A stretch of DNA of 64,000 nucleotides, taken from contig NZ_FRCP01000006.1 of NCBI RefSeq assembly GCF_900142955.1, forward strand, positions 310,001 through 374,000, given 5' to 3'. The translations under genes and the position numbers were made by a program. Of this stretch, positions 9,169 to 17,436 are shown piece by piece (position 1 is the stretch's first letter; every line of letters starts with the position of its first letter). The DNA is from Anaerosporobacter mobilis DSM 15930. GTDB lineage: Bacteria > Bacillota > Clostridia > Lachnospirales > Lachnospiraceae. The notes below the pieces were generated by a model, which did no database searches, had not been told where the DNA came from, and saw nothing but the letters and a program-made list of their open reading frames with translations.

Positions 9169-9474
9169 TTATCCGCTATATAATAAACCCCCTTGTTCTT
9201 TCTCGATATGGTATACTCCTCTCTTGTTCAGTCCACCATATACCTGAAAACCGCTTTCTGTATAGTAAGAAGCTGGTATATAATATCCCACTGTAGAATC
9301 TTTCGATGGGTTCATACATAGATGTAACAACTGTAATTCTGGGTGTTTTTCGATTATCTCCTTGAAGGTATCCGGTTCAAAAGATATTCCTTTTATGGGA
9401 AGTTGTAGGGTTAATTTTAATTCCTCATATAATTCGTCTTTACTTTTTATTTCTTTCCTTGTTATACTACTCAT
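9169..9474 (-). pseudogene. Truncated copy of the radical-SAM protein N-terminal domain
   Basis: A 101-aa ORF (ATG at 9474 behind AAAGGAGAACAAG) that aligns with the first ~95 residues of the radical-SAM proteins at 10916-12112 and 6764-7975: LYEELKLTLQLPIKGISFEP matches the LYKEIELRSNIGVEGVRFDP segment, followed by a similar F(K)...LHLCMN region. It stops before the Cys motif, so no cluster or SAM site is present. It sits between the two binding-protein genes where a full radical-SAM gene would be expected from the repeated module order. Most likely a decayed duplicate, though it has a good ribosome site and could be expressed as a small protein. Confidence 0.7.
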
Positions 9475-9603
9475 CTTGTTCTCCTTTCTATACACAACAC
9501 GTAATTGCTAAACTCTTCGTAACAACGACAAATATATCCATGTGTTTTATGAACCGTTACAATTCCCAAACCCGAATTACGTCAATGCAGTGCTCAATTA
9601 CAT

Positions 9604-10683
9604 CTACTTAGATACTTCTTGTAACGCCTCTTTATAGAAGCTATCATTAACAAATTCCTTCAAATCAACACTTTTACTTATTAATCCATTTTCTAAGAGG
9701 AAGGTATCTACTTCTTGTAATCGATTAATATCTTTTTGTGTAATCTCACCCGATAGATTAGAGAATACTTTTTCCTTACTACCATATACCTTTTCAACCA
9801 GCTCCCGGCTAACCTTGTCATTCACAAATGCATCAAATGCCTCTTCCTCATTACTAATAGCATATTGATAACCACGGATATATGCTCTTAAGAATGCTGT
9901 CATAACCTCCGGATGGTCTTGCAAGAATTCATTCCTTGCTACTAGTACTAACTGACCAACTAACTCCTGATGACTATTAGTCGTTGACTCAATAAATCGA
10001 ATAGGAAATTGCTCATCTATCAGTAGTGCCTGTGTATGACTTATTACCAGAGCATCCGCATTGTTGCTTGTGAAGGTAGCTGCTGCGGTAGCTACATCAT
10101 TAATCACATTAATATCCTCAATTTTCAAATCATTGGCGTACAATACTTTTTTAAAATATTCATCTAATATTGTACCTTTTCCACTAATTACGGTCTTACC
10201 TTTCAAGTCCTTCACAGTTTGAATCGTAGAATCCTTCGGAACAATAATACATTGATCTAATTCCGAATCCGTTAAAGCAACTACTGATACATCAATACCG
10301 TTGGATTTCAAAACCAATGGTGGTAGATTCCCATAGATGGCAATATCAATACTCTTCCCTGCAAACGCTTCATTGATAGCAGGGCCCGCCTGTGCAAATC
10401 CATAAACCTCAAGTTTATAACCAACTGCTTCTAGTTCCTCCTGAATGTAATTTTGCTGATCCGCAAGCAATAAGATTCCTGTTAAATCATTATTTTCTGA
10501 TGTTAATGCTAAACGTAATTCTTTGAGATCCTTTTCTTCCTTACTCTCCGGTACAATACTCTCACTGGTTACTTCTTTACTCTTTGTTTTACCACTACAT
10601 GCAACGCACAAAAACGCAGTAGTTAGAAGACAAAAACTAATTGCTACATAACGCCATCTCCATCGCTGTTTTAATCTCTTCAT
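9604..10683 (-). CDS. SsuA/NrtA-type substrate-binding lipoprotein, copy 2
   Basis: A 359-aa exported lipoprotein with a signal segment and lipobox (FLCVAC, residues ~24-29). The mature domain has the NMT1/SsuA pattern: GPAINEAFAGKSIDIAIYGNLPP, DLKGKTVISGKGTILDEY and a C-terminal helix-rich lobe. It is a diverged paralogue of 8006-9100. It is encoded directly after the tRNA-Cys and a hairpin, in the same orientation as the nitrogenase-like genes. The ligand is unknown; context suggests an organosulfur compound. Confidence 0.85.
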   Translation of the reverse strand: MKRLKQRWRWRYVAISFCLLTTAFLCVACSGKTKSKEVTSESIVPESKEEKDLKELRLALTSENNDLTGILLLADQQNYIQEELEAVGYKLEVYGFAQAGPAINEAFAGKSIDIAIYGNLPPLVLKSNGIDVSVVALTDSELDQCIIVPKDSTIQTVKDLKGKTVISGKGTILDEYFKKVLYANDLKIEDINVINDVATAAATFTSNNADALVISHTQALLIDEQFPIRFIESTTNSHQELVGQLVLVARNEFLQDHPEVMTAFLRAYIRGYQYAISNEEEAFDAFVNDKVSRELVEKVYGSKEKVFSNLSGEITQKDINRLQEVDTFLLENGLISKSVDLKEFVNDSFYKEALQEVSK

Positions 10684-10741
10684 ATAAATTACCCTGCCTT
10701 TCTCAAAACCTGCACTATCACTTTTTTACACGAACTACAAA

Positions 10742-10776
10742 AGGCTAATGTAACGTAATTATACGTATACATTAGC
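10742..10776 (-). terminator. Hairpin between the tRNA-Cys and the downstream binding-protein gene
   Basis: Stem GGCTAATGTA / TACATTAGCC extended by ACGTA/TACGT with one bulge; on the minus strand it is followed by TTTTG. This is a weak intrinsic terminator or a processing/stability element at the 3' side of the tRNA. Confidence 0.55.
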
Positions 10777-10825
10777 CTCCAGTTATCTAGTTAGCTATCA
10801 TCATACCTTATCTTGATAGATTAAA

Positions 10826-10896
10826 TGGTGCCCACCGGATTCGAACCGGTAATCTAAGTTTTGCAGACTCTTGCCTTTCCCCTTGGCTATGACACC
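10826..10896 (-). tRNA. Atypical tRNA-Cys (anticodon GCA) embedded in the nitrogenase-like operon
   Basis: A 71-nt cloverleaf: acceptor GGTGTCA, U8 A9, D-arm GCC/GGC with G18G19, anticodon loop CTGCAAA (GCA), T-arm ACCGG-TTCGAAT-CCGGT, 3' strand GGGCACC and then A73. It differs from a standard tRNA-Cys: A7 faces G66, A27 faces A43, and the discriminator base reads A, whereas bacterial tRNA-Cys normally has U73, the main identity base for cysteinyl-tRNA synthetase. CCA is not encoded. It begins 19 nt after the stop codon of the radical-SAM gene and is followed by a hairpin, so it should be cotranscribed with sulfur genes. It may be a specialised or regulatory tRNA. Confidence 0.88.
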
Positions 10897-10915
10897 ATAT
10901 TTCTCTTGCGTTATC

Positions 10916-12112
10916 TTACACATTCTTATGGAGCAATAAACCATCCTCAACCTTATAAAAATCATGTAATAGAATTGCTCCCGGTGTTGCATTATATACT
11001 TGTTCAAAGGTGCGTCCATATTTCCTAAGAATACGATAAATCTTCTGTTGAACATCCCAGTGCCATTCTGGCGTTGGGGTTCTATGCCCTTCTAATTTCG
11101 ATCCAATATTCGGTACCCAACTTAGCGCCGCTGTTGCTACAACACCTTTCTCTGCTAAGGTTTCTATTCCTTCTAACAGATACTCTTTTGGCTCTAATCC
11201 TGGAACGAAATTGCTACGAACATTACCCACTCCAAACACTTGAATCGCATAATCAATCGCTTTGATCCAGTTATCATATCCGCCACATAATTGCGCTTTA
11301 CCGGGGCAGATCGCTTTGAAGAAATCTTTATTCCATACCTCTAGATTAATGCCTACTGTACTAAAGCCTGCCTCTTTATACTTCTCAAGTACCGATATAT
11401 CTTGTGGTGCACCAATACAAGCTGTTCCATTGAAAGTATCTGTTCCTAGATATTCACGTATGGTCTCTGCCGTATCTAAGTAATACTCCACTTCACGTCG
11501 CTCAGGAATGAAGCCACCTGTAATGGTTAGATGATTATATCCTAATTCATACGCTGCTTTTACTGTTTCAGCGATTTGCTTTGGATTCTTCCACTCAATC
11601 TTCTCTTTCTCAGCGAAACGATCTTTCGTTGCATTAATATTACAGAACAAACAATCAAGGCCCTTATCTTTCAGTGCACATTCATTACTGTAAGCAACTA
11701 GAATCTGTTTATCACCATATTGTCCGTCCCCCGCTGCAACAATTGTTTTCATTGATGTTCCATCAGAAGTATTCTTACCATAGATTGGTGAAGCCTTCGT
11801 AACCTCTATCTTTGATAATACTACTCCATCATTCTTCAGATAGATGGTTCCATCTTCCTCTTCTAGATAATAGGGGGAGCGATAATTCTTATTCAATTGA
11901 ACACCAATGCCATGGTCTAATCGAAATCCACCTGGTATCTCTACATTAGTCGTATCATCAAGTGAGAAGTCCATGCAGTTATGGGATGCAGCTATGTTGG
12001 CATCTTTCTCAAGTACACTCTTAAAGATGTTTGGATCAAATCGAACACCTTCTACACCTATGTTACTTCTTAACTCAATTTCTTTATACAAAGCTTCCTT
12101 TCGATTACGCAT
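10916..12112 (-). CDS. Radical SAM protein with a Cx8Cx2C cluster motif, copy 2
   Basis: A 398-aa protein paralogous to 6764-7975. C145, C154 and C157 (NECALKDKGLDCLFC) are the presumed [4Fe-4S] ligands with unusual Cx8Cx2C spacing; the following LTITGGFIPERRE is the likely SAM-binding segment. The last third carries VRSNFVPGLEPKE and GSKLEGHRTPTPEWHWD, conserved in both copies. It is the first gene after the nitrogenase-like K subunit (78-nt gap) and is followed by the tRNA-Cys. SAM for it could come from the operon's own metK. It is not an obvious NifB (no NifB motif layout), so a role in building the nitrogenase-like active site is inference only. Confidence 0.82.
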   Translation of the reverse strand: MRNRKEALYKEIELRSNIGVEGVRFDPNIFKSVLEKDANIAASHNCMDFSLDDTTNVEIPGGFRLDHGIGVQLNKNYRSPYYLEEEDGTIYLKNDGVVLSKIEVTKASPIYGKNTSDGTSMKTIVAAGDGQYGDKQILVAYSNECALKDKGLDCLFCNINATKDRFAEKEKIEWKNPKQIAETVKAAYELGYNHLTITGGFIPERREVEYYLDTAETIREYLGTDTFNGTACIGAPQDISVLEKYKEAGFSTVGINLEVWNKDFFKAICPGKAQLCGGYDNWIKAIDYAIQVFGVGNVRSNFVPGLEPKEYLLEGIETLAEKGVVATAALSWVPNIGSKLEGHRTPTPEWHWDVQQKIYRILRKYGRTFEQVYNATPGAILLHDFYKVEDGLLLHKNV

Positions 12113-12190
12113 ATACTTACCCCTTTCAAAATATAATAGATCTTCACAGCTAATCTCCTTGTAATGTCAACAGACGACATACCATACGAT

Positions 12191-13486
12191 TCACTGTAAT
12201 AAAACACTGCTTAGATTCTCTATCAGCCCAATTCCTCCTTCATATCCAACATTGCAACTGCTAATAATTACCTTGTTATATGCAGGATAGGAGATTGTAT
12301 AGTGATAAGCACCAAGGCTCCTTGCTATCTCTTCTTCCAAACTGCTTCCTAATACTAGCTCTGGATTTGCTTCTTCAATGAGCTGACTGATTTCTCTTGT
12401 ATCCTTCTTATAGTAAATGTCATATGCCAGTGACCTTAGATATTCACTTGGTTCCTGTTTCGTCTCTTCTCCAACAAAGTCAGTAATAATAATCGCTAGA
12501 ATCTCCATACCAAGATACCTAGTTAAAAAATCGGCATATCGAATTGTCGTGCTTTCATCGCCTACTATGACTACGCTTTTCTGAAAATCATAATCGTAGT
12601 AATATTCGGTAATTTGTTTTAAGGCATAGCGGAATCGTTCTTTTCCTGCACGGAAGAAGTCTCTAGCAATCTCTACTTTGATTGGTATTTCCTTCGCTAT
12701 TTGATCTACCAACAACTCCATGGCATCAGGTCCCATTCCAAGATTATCAACTACTATATACGGTGTATGGTATAGCTTCTTAAGTTTCTTCGCGGCTTCA
12801 ATTCCCCACTTAGAAACTACAATATTCAAATTAGCCGTATTCATTCTTCTCCAATTATCAATGGATTGTTTGTATCCCAAGAGTTTATTGACTTTGATTC
12901 CTAGTGGTTGCAATACTCGCTGTATCTCATCTAAATTACCTTGCCAGTAGATATCCTGCACTGGAATTATCCCTAGAATATTGACCTTAATACGATTATC
13001 GCTACTTTCCTCCTCTACGTTTTCATATACACTTGGTAGTTTATCAATCAACGTGCTGACGATTCCTTCATATCCAATATATTGATCTCCTTTGAACCCT
13101 GGAGCTCTGTAATTGATTGCTTTCTCACCTTGATCCACAATCTCCTGCGTCATGGAGATACTATCATCTCCAACCATCTCAGACTCACATCCGGACAAAG
13201 TAACGTATAGATCTCCATTCATTACCTTGACGGTATTCTTAATCTGTTCACGCAATCTTGATGTCCCACCAAAGATGACTTGCTTCTCATAGACATTAGA
13301 ACTTGGTATTTCATACCCCTGAACGTAAGCTGCAAAGGCGCTCCCTACCTTCTTAGCAATATCGTGTTGCAATCCACAGCCTGGTGTAGTGTGCAATATC
13401 GGTACAACTCCCTGAATCTGAGTTATGGTTTGTATCGCACCGTGTAGATTGCACCCATAACGACCTCTCTCAATGCTTTTTGACAC
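12191..13486 (-). CDS. Nitrogenase-like component 1, K-type subunit
   Basis: A 431-aa subunit of the nitrogenase component 1 family. Three Cys occupy the positions of P-cluster ligands: C12 in RGRYGCNLHGA, C37 in TTPGCGLQ and C100 in LSGCESEMVGDD. It lacks the long N-terminal extension of NifK and is shorter than true nitrogenase subunits, as in group IV enzymes. It presumably pairs with the D-type subunit (1-nt gap) and receives electrons from the NifH-like protein to reduce a substrate that is not identified. The start is GTG at 13486, two bases below the stop of the D gene, so translation is probably coupled. Confidence 0.85.
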   Translation of the reverse strand: MSKSIERGRYGCNLHGAIQTITQIQGVVPILHTTPGCGLQHDIAKKVGSAFAAYVQGYEIPSSNVYEKQVIFGGTSRLREQIKNTVKVMNGDLYVTLSGCESEMVGDDSISMTQEIVDQGEKAINYRAPGFKGDQYIGYEGIVSTLIDKLPSVYENVEEESSDNRIKVNILGIIPVQDIYWQGNLDEIQRVLQPLGIKVNKLLGYKQSIDNWRRMNTANLNIVVSKWGIEAAKKLKKLYHTPYIVVDNLGMGPDAMELLVDQIAKEIPIKVEIARDFFRAGKERFRYALKQITEYYYDYDFQKSVVIVGDESTTIRYADFLTRYLGMEILAIIITDFVGEETKQEPSEYLRSLAYDIYYKKDTREISQLIEEANPELVLGSSLEEEIARSLGAYHYTISYPAYNKVIISSCNVGYEGGIGLIENLSSVLLQ

Positions 13487-13487
13487 C

Positions 13488-14927
13488 TTACTTCACCTCC
13501 TGCTTAATATACCAATTCGTGCTTTTTTTCGTCCACGTATTTGCATAAGGATTAACTGCATCCTCACTAATATACCTTGTATAAGACACGCTTCGTTTTG
13601 CGCGGTGAATACTATTAACAAAGGTCTTAATTCCTTGATAGAAGAAGATATTCTTATTGCCAATCGGTATGGGAATAACTCCTTGCTTGGAAACAAAGTC
13701 CCCAATTGCCTTCTCTGCTATATAAAAAGTTACTTGGTTCTTACTAAATATATTGGCTAATTCAAATAGCTGACCGTCTCCCACCTGTATATATGCCTCT
13801 TTCTTCAAGCTCTTCAGACTCTCTTTGTTACTCACATCGACAAAAGGTATTGTAATTCCAACCACTTCACCACCAAGATCTTCTACCAATTCAACTATAC
13901 TTTTTGCTAGACTCGCAGGCAGATCAATATATACTTTTTCTCCCTTTAGAGGTTGACTTGCTATGTAACTTTGTACGTTCTTCTCCTCTTCCCTAATGAA
14001 TATCTCAATTTCATCTTGGATTTCTAGATGTTTCCCTAATTCATTGAGCCATTTACTAATTGCGGGTGTTCCAATGGGTGCTTGTGCTGTGATTGCGGGA
14101 ATGCCTATCTCCTCCAAACCTTGTAGAAGAACTTCTGCTTCCTCACCGTTTAATGCCATAGAGGCGATACTTTTATTTGCTTTCTGAATTTCATCAATTG
14201 TTGCATACCTTGGAATTACATTCGCTTTTAGTCCTAGCTTATCAAATATACGATGTAGCTCTTTTTTAGTTTTGTAATTCAACGTGGTACTAATGATGTT
14301 GACCTGTCTAATCTGTTTATCGGTAGCGTTTTGAGAGATCAAATATTTTCCAATACCATGTAGCACAATATCACTTCCATTAATGCCAGCCTTTGACTTA
14401 AATCCATCTGTATCAATTACTATAATGGGAATCTCTAACTCCTCTTGTAATTCTAATACTACAGAGGACATATCATCATTATTGATTGCCACAACACAAG
14501 TTCCAACAACAAATATCACGTTCGGTTTATGATCATTATACGCACGTTCTATGACGATTCTTAATTTCTCATCTCCACCCATAATGGTATCTCTTTCATC
14601 TAGATTAGTTGAATACCAGGTAGACCGATCACTTGAGATTGCCCCATCTTTCTTAAATTGTCTAGCGTTTCTAAACTGGTAACCGATCATCGATGCACTA
14701 CAACCCGTCGCACCATGAACCACAACCGCTATGTCTTGTATGGTGCTTAAGAGATCAAGGGCCACGATTAACTCATCCGATGTAGTTTGCGAGAAGGTTC
14801 GTATCCTTTGGCGTATCTCTGAAACTTCTAAGTCTTCTCGTAAGTTTTCTACCTGGCCATAGTACGCTGTAATTGTAGAATTTCTCTTTTCTCTCGCTAC
14901 TAATTTCCTTTCATCTAAAACCCCCAT
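13488..14927 (-). CDS. Nitrogenase-like component 1, D-type subunit
   Basis: A 479-aa protein, start ATG at 14927 behind AAAGGAGGCGTTC (a longer frame upstream would overlap nifH-like). It has only two Cys in total: C76 in HGATGCS, the NifD Cys88 position, and C144 in VGTCVV, the Cys154 position. The equivalent of NifD Cys62 is missing, and no Cys275- or His442-like FeMo-cofactor ligands are visible. It is therefore not a dinitrogen-type NifD but a group IV nitrogenase-like catalytic subunit. With the K-type subunit it offers five Cys for a P-cluster-type centre, an unusual number. The context (SAM synthetase, organosulfur importers) recalls methylthio-alkane reductase operons, but the substrate is unknown. 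Confidence 0.85.
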   Translation of the reverse strand: MGVLDERKLVAREKRNSTITAYYGQVENLREDLEVSEIRQRIRTFSQTTSDELIVALDLLSTIQDIAVVVHGATGCSASMIGYQFRNARQFKKDGAISSDRSTWYSTNLDERDTIMGGDEKLRIVIERAYNDHKPNVIFVVGTCVVAINNDDMSSVVLELQEELEIPIIVIDTDGFKSKAGINGSDIVLHGIGKYLISQNATDKQIRQVNIISTTLNYKTKKELHRIFDKLGLKANVIPRYATIDEIQKANKSIASMALNGEEAEVLLQGLEEIGIPAITAQAPIGTPAISKWLNELGKHLEIQDEIEIFIREEEKNVQSYIASQPLKGEKVYIDLPASLAKSIVELVEDLGGEVVGITIPFVDVSNKESLKSLKKEAYIQVGDGQLFELANIFSKNQVTFYIAEKAIGDFVSKQGVIPIPIGNKNIFFYQGIKTFVNSIHRAKRSVSYTRYISEDAVNPYANTWTKKSTNWYIKQEVK

Positions 14928-14940
14928 GAACGCCTCCTTT

Positions 14941-15816
14941 CTAGATAGCTTCCGACCCACTAATTACCCCTGTCTCAAGGTCATAGATCTTATCTCCCCA
15001 CTCTCTTGCCCAATCCTTTAGTTCCGTCACCCCCAGTGGATTTGGTATCACCAAATCCTCACTTTCTGCTATATACGTAGATAAGTTACGATAAATCCCA
15101 GCATGTGGATCTCTTGGATGTGCCTCTATCACTGTCTTTCCAAACAACTCACTTTGTGATACAACTAGTGAACGTGGAATATAGCCAACCGTTTTTGTTC
15201 CTGTCTTTTCTGTGAAATCATTAATAATAGATTTAGAATAACCAGCAGATAAGCCGTTCCCGATTACGCCGCCAAGCTTTGCCCCGCCTGAAGGGGCATA
15301 CTTGTTAATGGCTTTGAAAAGATTATTCGCTGCATATATTGCCATAAAGTCGGAGGAACTTACAACATATGCCCGATCGGTAATTCCATCTCTGATTGGA
15401 ACGGCAAATCCGCCACATACAACATCTCCAAGAACATCATATAATACATAATCAGGCTTGAATTCTTCGAATAGATTCAACTCTTGTAACAAATTAACTG
15501 CTGCATTAATTCCACGTCCTGCACAGCCAACCCCAGGAACAGGGCCACCCGACTCGATACATAAGACACCTTTAAAACCAACTACCGATATATCCTCTAG
15601 ATGAATCTTCTTCCCTTCTCTTAAACTATCAAGTACAGTGGGTAGATAATTATTACCTCGTAAAGTATTTGTTGAGTCACTCTTTGGGTCACACCCTATC
15701 TGAATTACTCGATATCCCGCCTCTGCTAAAGCGGCACTGATATTGGAGGTGGTGGTTGATTTTCCAATTCCACCTTTACCATAAATAGCTATATGTTTTC
15801 CTATTTTCTTACTCAT
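14941..15816 (-). CDS. Nitrogenase-like reductase component (NifH/BchL/MarH family)
   Basis: A 291-aa homodimeric ATPase with one bridging [4Fe-4S] cluster expected. P-loop YGKGGIGKST at residues 12-21; switch-linked GCDPKSDST; cluster ligands C98 (GVGCAGRG) and C134 (VVCGGFAVP) both present. It would dock on the DK subunits and deliver electrons with ATP hydrolysis. The ATG at 15816 is preferred because the protein there starts at the usual MSKKIGKHIAIYGKGG; it follows the metK stop by 1 nt. Upstream in-frame ATGs overlap metK. Confidence 0.93.
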   Translation of the reverse strand: MSKKIGKHIAIYGKGGIGKSTTTSNISAALAEAGYRVIQIGCDPKSDSTNTLRGNNYLPTVLDSLREGKKIHLEDISVVGFKGVLCIESGGPVPGVGCAGRGINAAVNLLQELNLFEEFKPDYVLYDVLGDVVCGGFAVPIRDGITDRAYVVSSSDFMAIYAANNLFKAINKYAPSGGAKLGGVIGNGLSAGYSKSIINDFTEKTGTKTVGYIPRSLVVSQSELFGKTVIEAHPRDPHAGIYRNLSTYIAESEDLVIPNPLGVTELKDWAREWGDKIYDLETGVISGSEAI

Positions 15817-15817
15817 A

Positions 15818-17065
15818 TTAATAACCATGCCCTTCCTTAGCCTGTAAACTTTGGGCCGCAGGCACAAAGTTGCGTGTAAAAGATTCATCTATCAATTCAT
15901 TGATCTCATCAACCTTGTTTAACTCTTCCCAAGGAAGTTCTATATCAGTTCTGCCAAAATGACCGTAAGCCGCTGTTTGCTTATAGATTGGTCTTCTTAA
16001 ATCCAATGCATTAATAATTGCCTCGGGACGTAGATCAAATACCTTTTCTATTACCTCAACAATCTTCTCATCTGAATACTTACCAGTACCAAAAGTATCC
16101 ACAGCGATAGATACAGGTTTTGCTACTCCAATCGCATAGGCTAGTTCTATCTCCGCCTTATCAGCAATTCCCGCTGCAACAATGTTCTTAGCTACCCACC
16201 TTGCTGCATATGCTGCCGATCGGTCAACCTTGGTTGGATCCTTACCAGAGAATGCACCACCTCCATGTCTACCGGTACCTCCATATGTATCTACGATAAT
16301 CTTTCTTCCTGTTAATCCAGCATCTCCTTGTGGGCCACCAATTACGAATCTTCCCGTAGGATTGATGAAATACTTCGTATTCTCATCTAATAACTGGGGA
16401 GGTATTACTTCTTTGATAACAGATCTGATTACGTCTTGCTTAATCTGTCCTAACGTTACAACTTCGCTATGTTGTGTTGAGATAACGATTGTATCGATTC
16501 TGGCCACTTTACCTTCCTCATCGAACTCCACCGTAACTTGCGATTTACCATCGGGTCTTAGATAAGGTAAAAGTCCTTCTTTCCTTACTTTTGTTAATCT
16601 TCTTGTCAAACGATGAGCATACGATATGGCTGGTGGTAGATACTCCGATGTTTCGTTAGTTGCATAGCCAAATATAATTCCTTGATCGCCTGCTCCTGTT
16701 CCGAAGTCTTCTTCTACTCCTTCTTGCTTTGATTCGTATGCTTTATCCACCCCCAGTGCAATATCCGCAGATTGCTCATCTATGGAGGTAAGAACTGCAA
16801 TGGAATCCGCATCAAATCCTCCTGCATTCTTCGTATATCCAATATCCCTTATTGTCTTTCGGACTACCTTGGCTATGTCCACATAGGCATCTGTGGTAAT
16901 CTCACCAACTACTAGTGCTAAACCTGTTGCCACTGTTGTTTCTGCTGCTACTCTTGAATATGGATCCTGCTCTAATAATGCATCTAAGATTGCATCTGAG
17001 ATTTGATCTGCAATCTTATCTGGATGCCCTTCTGTTACTGATTCTGATGTGAATAATTTTCCCAT
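15818..17065 (-). CDS. metK: S-adenosylmethionine synthetase
   Basis: A 415-aa cytoplasmic enzyme making SAM from methionine and ATP. Family motifs are intact: N-terminal SESVTEGHPDKIADQISDAI, the GAGDQGIIFGYA loop and the GGGAFSGKD phosphate-binding loop. It is slightly longer than usual at the C-terminus (ends AKEGHGY). Start ATG follows AATGGAGGATTTATT. It heads the nitrogenase-like genes and is 1 nt from nifH-like. The 170-nt leader behind yezD contains an attenuator-like hairpin module. Its place here suggests supply of SAM to the radical-SAM proteins, or use of methionine formed by the pathway. It may be a second metK in the genome; that cannot be seen here. Confidence 0.95.
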   Translation of the reverse strand: MGKLFTSESVTEGHPDKIADQISDAILDALLEQDPYSRVAAETTVATGLALVVGEITTDAYVDIAKVVRKTIRDIGYTKNAGGFDADSIAVLTSIDEQSADIALGVDKAYESKQEGVEEDFGTGAGDQGIIFGYATNETSEYLPPAISYAHRLTRRLTKVRKEGLLPYLRPDGKSQVTVEFDEEGKVARIDTIVISTQHSEVVTLGQIKQDVIRSVIKEVIPPQLLDENTKYFINPTGRFVIGGPQGDAGLTGRKIIVDTYGGTGRHGGGAFSGKDPTKVDRSAAYAARWVAKNIVAAGIADKAEIELAYAIGVAKPVSIAVDTFGTGKYSDEKIVEVIEKVFDLRPEAIINALDLRRPIYKQTAAYGHFGRTDIELPWEELNKVDEINELIDESFTRNFVPAAQSLQAKEGHGY

Positions 17066-17165
17066 AATAAATCCTCCATTCTTAATGTCTCTTTTAATTA
17101 TTATAAAGCCAAATGTGACCTGACACCTCCTAATCAGGTTGTATCTATGGCATTCTCTAAAACTC

Positions 17166-17222
17166 GAAAAGAGGTTTCAGATGGTATAACACCATCTGAA
17201 ACCTCTAGTTTTCTAGTCAGTT
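17166..17222 (-). promoter_or_regulatory. Small hairpin plus terminator module (candidate attenuator), copy 2, ahead of metK
   Basis: AACTGACTAG-AAAA-CTAG hairpin followed by stem GAGGTTTCAGATGG / CCATCTGAAACCTC and TTTTC. The small stem changes from CTGG/CCAG in the other copies to CTAG/CTAG here, a compensatory base-pair change. It lies between yezD and metK, so it could also act as a partial terminator that sets the ratio of ssuCB-yezD to metK-HDK. A later inverted pair CCTGA/TCAGG near 17100-17140 is weak. Confidence 0.6.
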
Positions 17223-17235
17223 TAACATCATATAT

Positions 17236-17388
17236 TTATTTTATTCGGACCTTCTCATTCTTTTCTATTTGAATGACCTTTCCATCCTGTACTATTACCG
17301 TAACCGAACCGTATTGAATCGTCTCAAGGAATTCCCTTATTTTATTCATATCAGTATCACTAATTGCATTCTTCTTATATGCGCTCAT
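17236..17388 (-). CDS. yezD: YezD-family small protein (DUF2292)
   Basis: A 50-aa ORF starting ATG at 17388 behind a strong AGGAGGAGAGTT site. The sequence has the YezD/DUF2292 layout: a short N-terminal helix (IREFLETIQYGSVTV) and then a strand pair VIVQDGKVIQIEKNEKVR. This family is small, cytoplasmic and recurrently found with sulfur-assimilation genes; its biochemical role is not known to me. Here it is between ssuB and the metK leader, so it is probably cotranscribed with ssuCB. Confidence 0.8.
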   Translation of the reverse strand: MSAYKKNAISDTDMNKIREFLETIQYGSVTVIVQDGKVIQIEKNEKVRIK

Positions 17389-17436
17389 AACTCTCCTCCT
17401 TATACTACAATACGTTCTGTTATATGTACCAATAGC

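Noticed and set aside
12191..15816. Canonical molybdenum nitrogenase nifHDK
   Set aside because: D lacks a Cys62 equivalent and any Cys275/His442-like cofactor ligand, K is short, and no nifE, nifN or recognisable nifB is adjacent. Best kept as nitrogenase-like.
17066..17235. Possible SAM riboswitch (S-box) ahead of metK
   Set aside because: The leader has only the small hairpin-terminator module and a weak CCTGA/TCAGG pair; the four-way core and conserved S-box residues are absent and it is too short.
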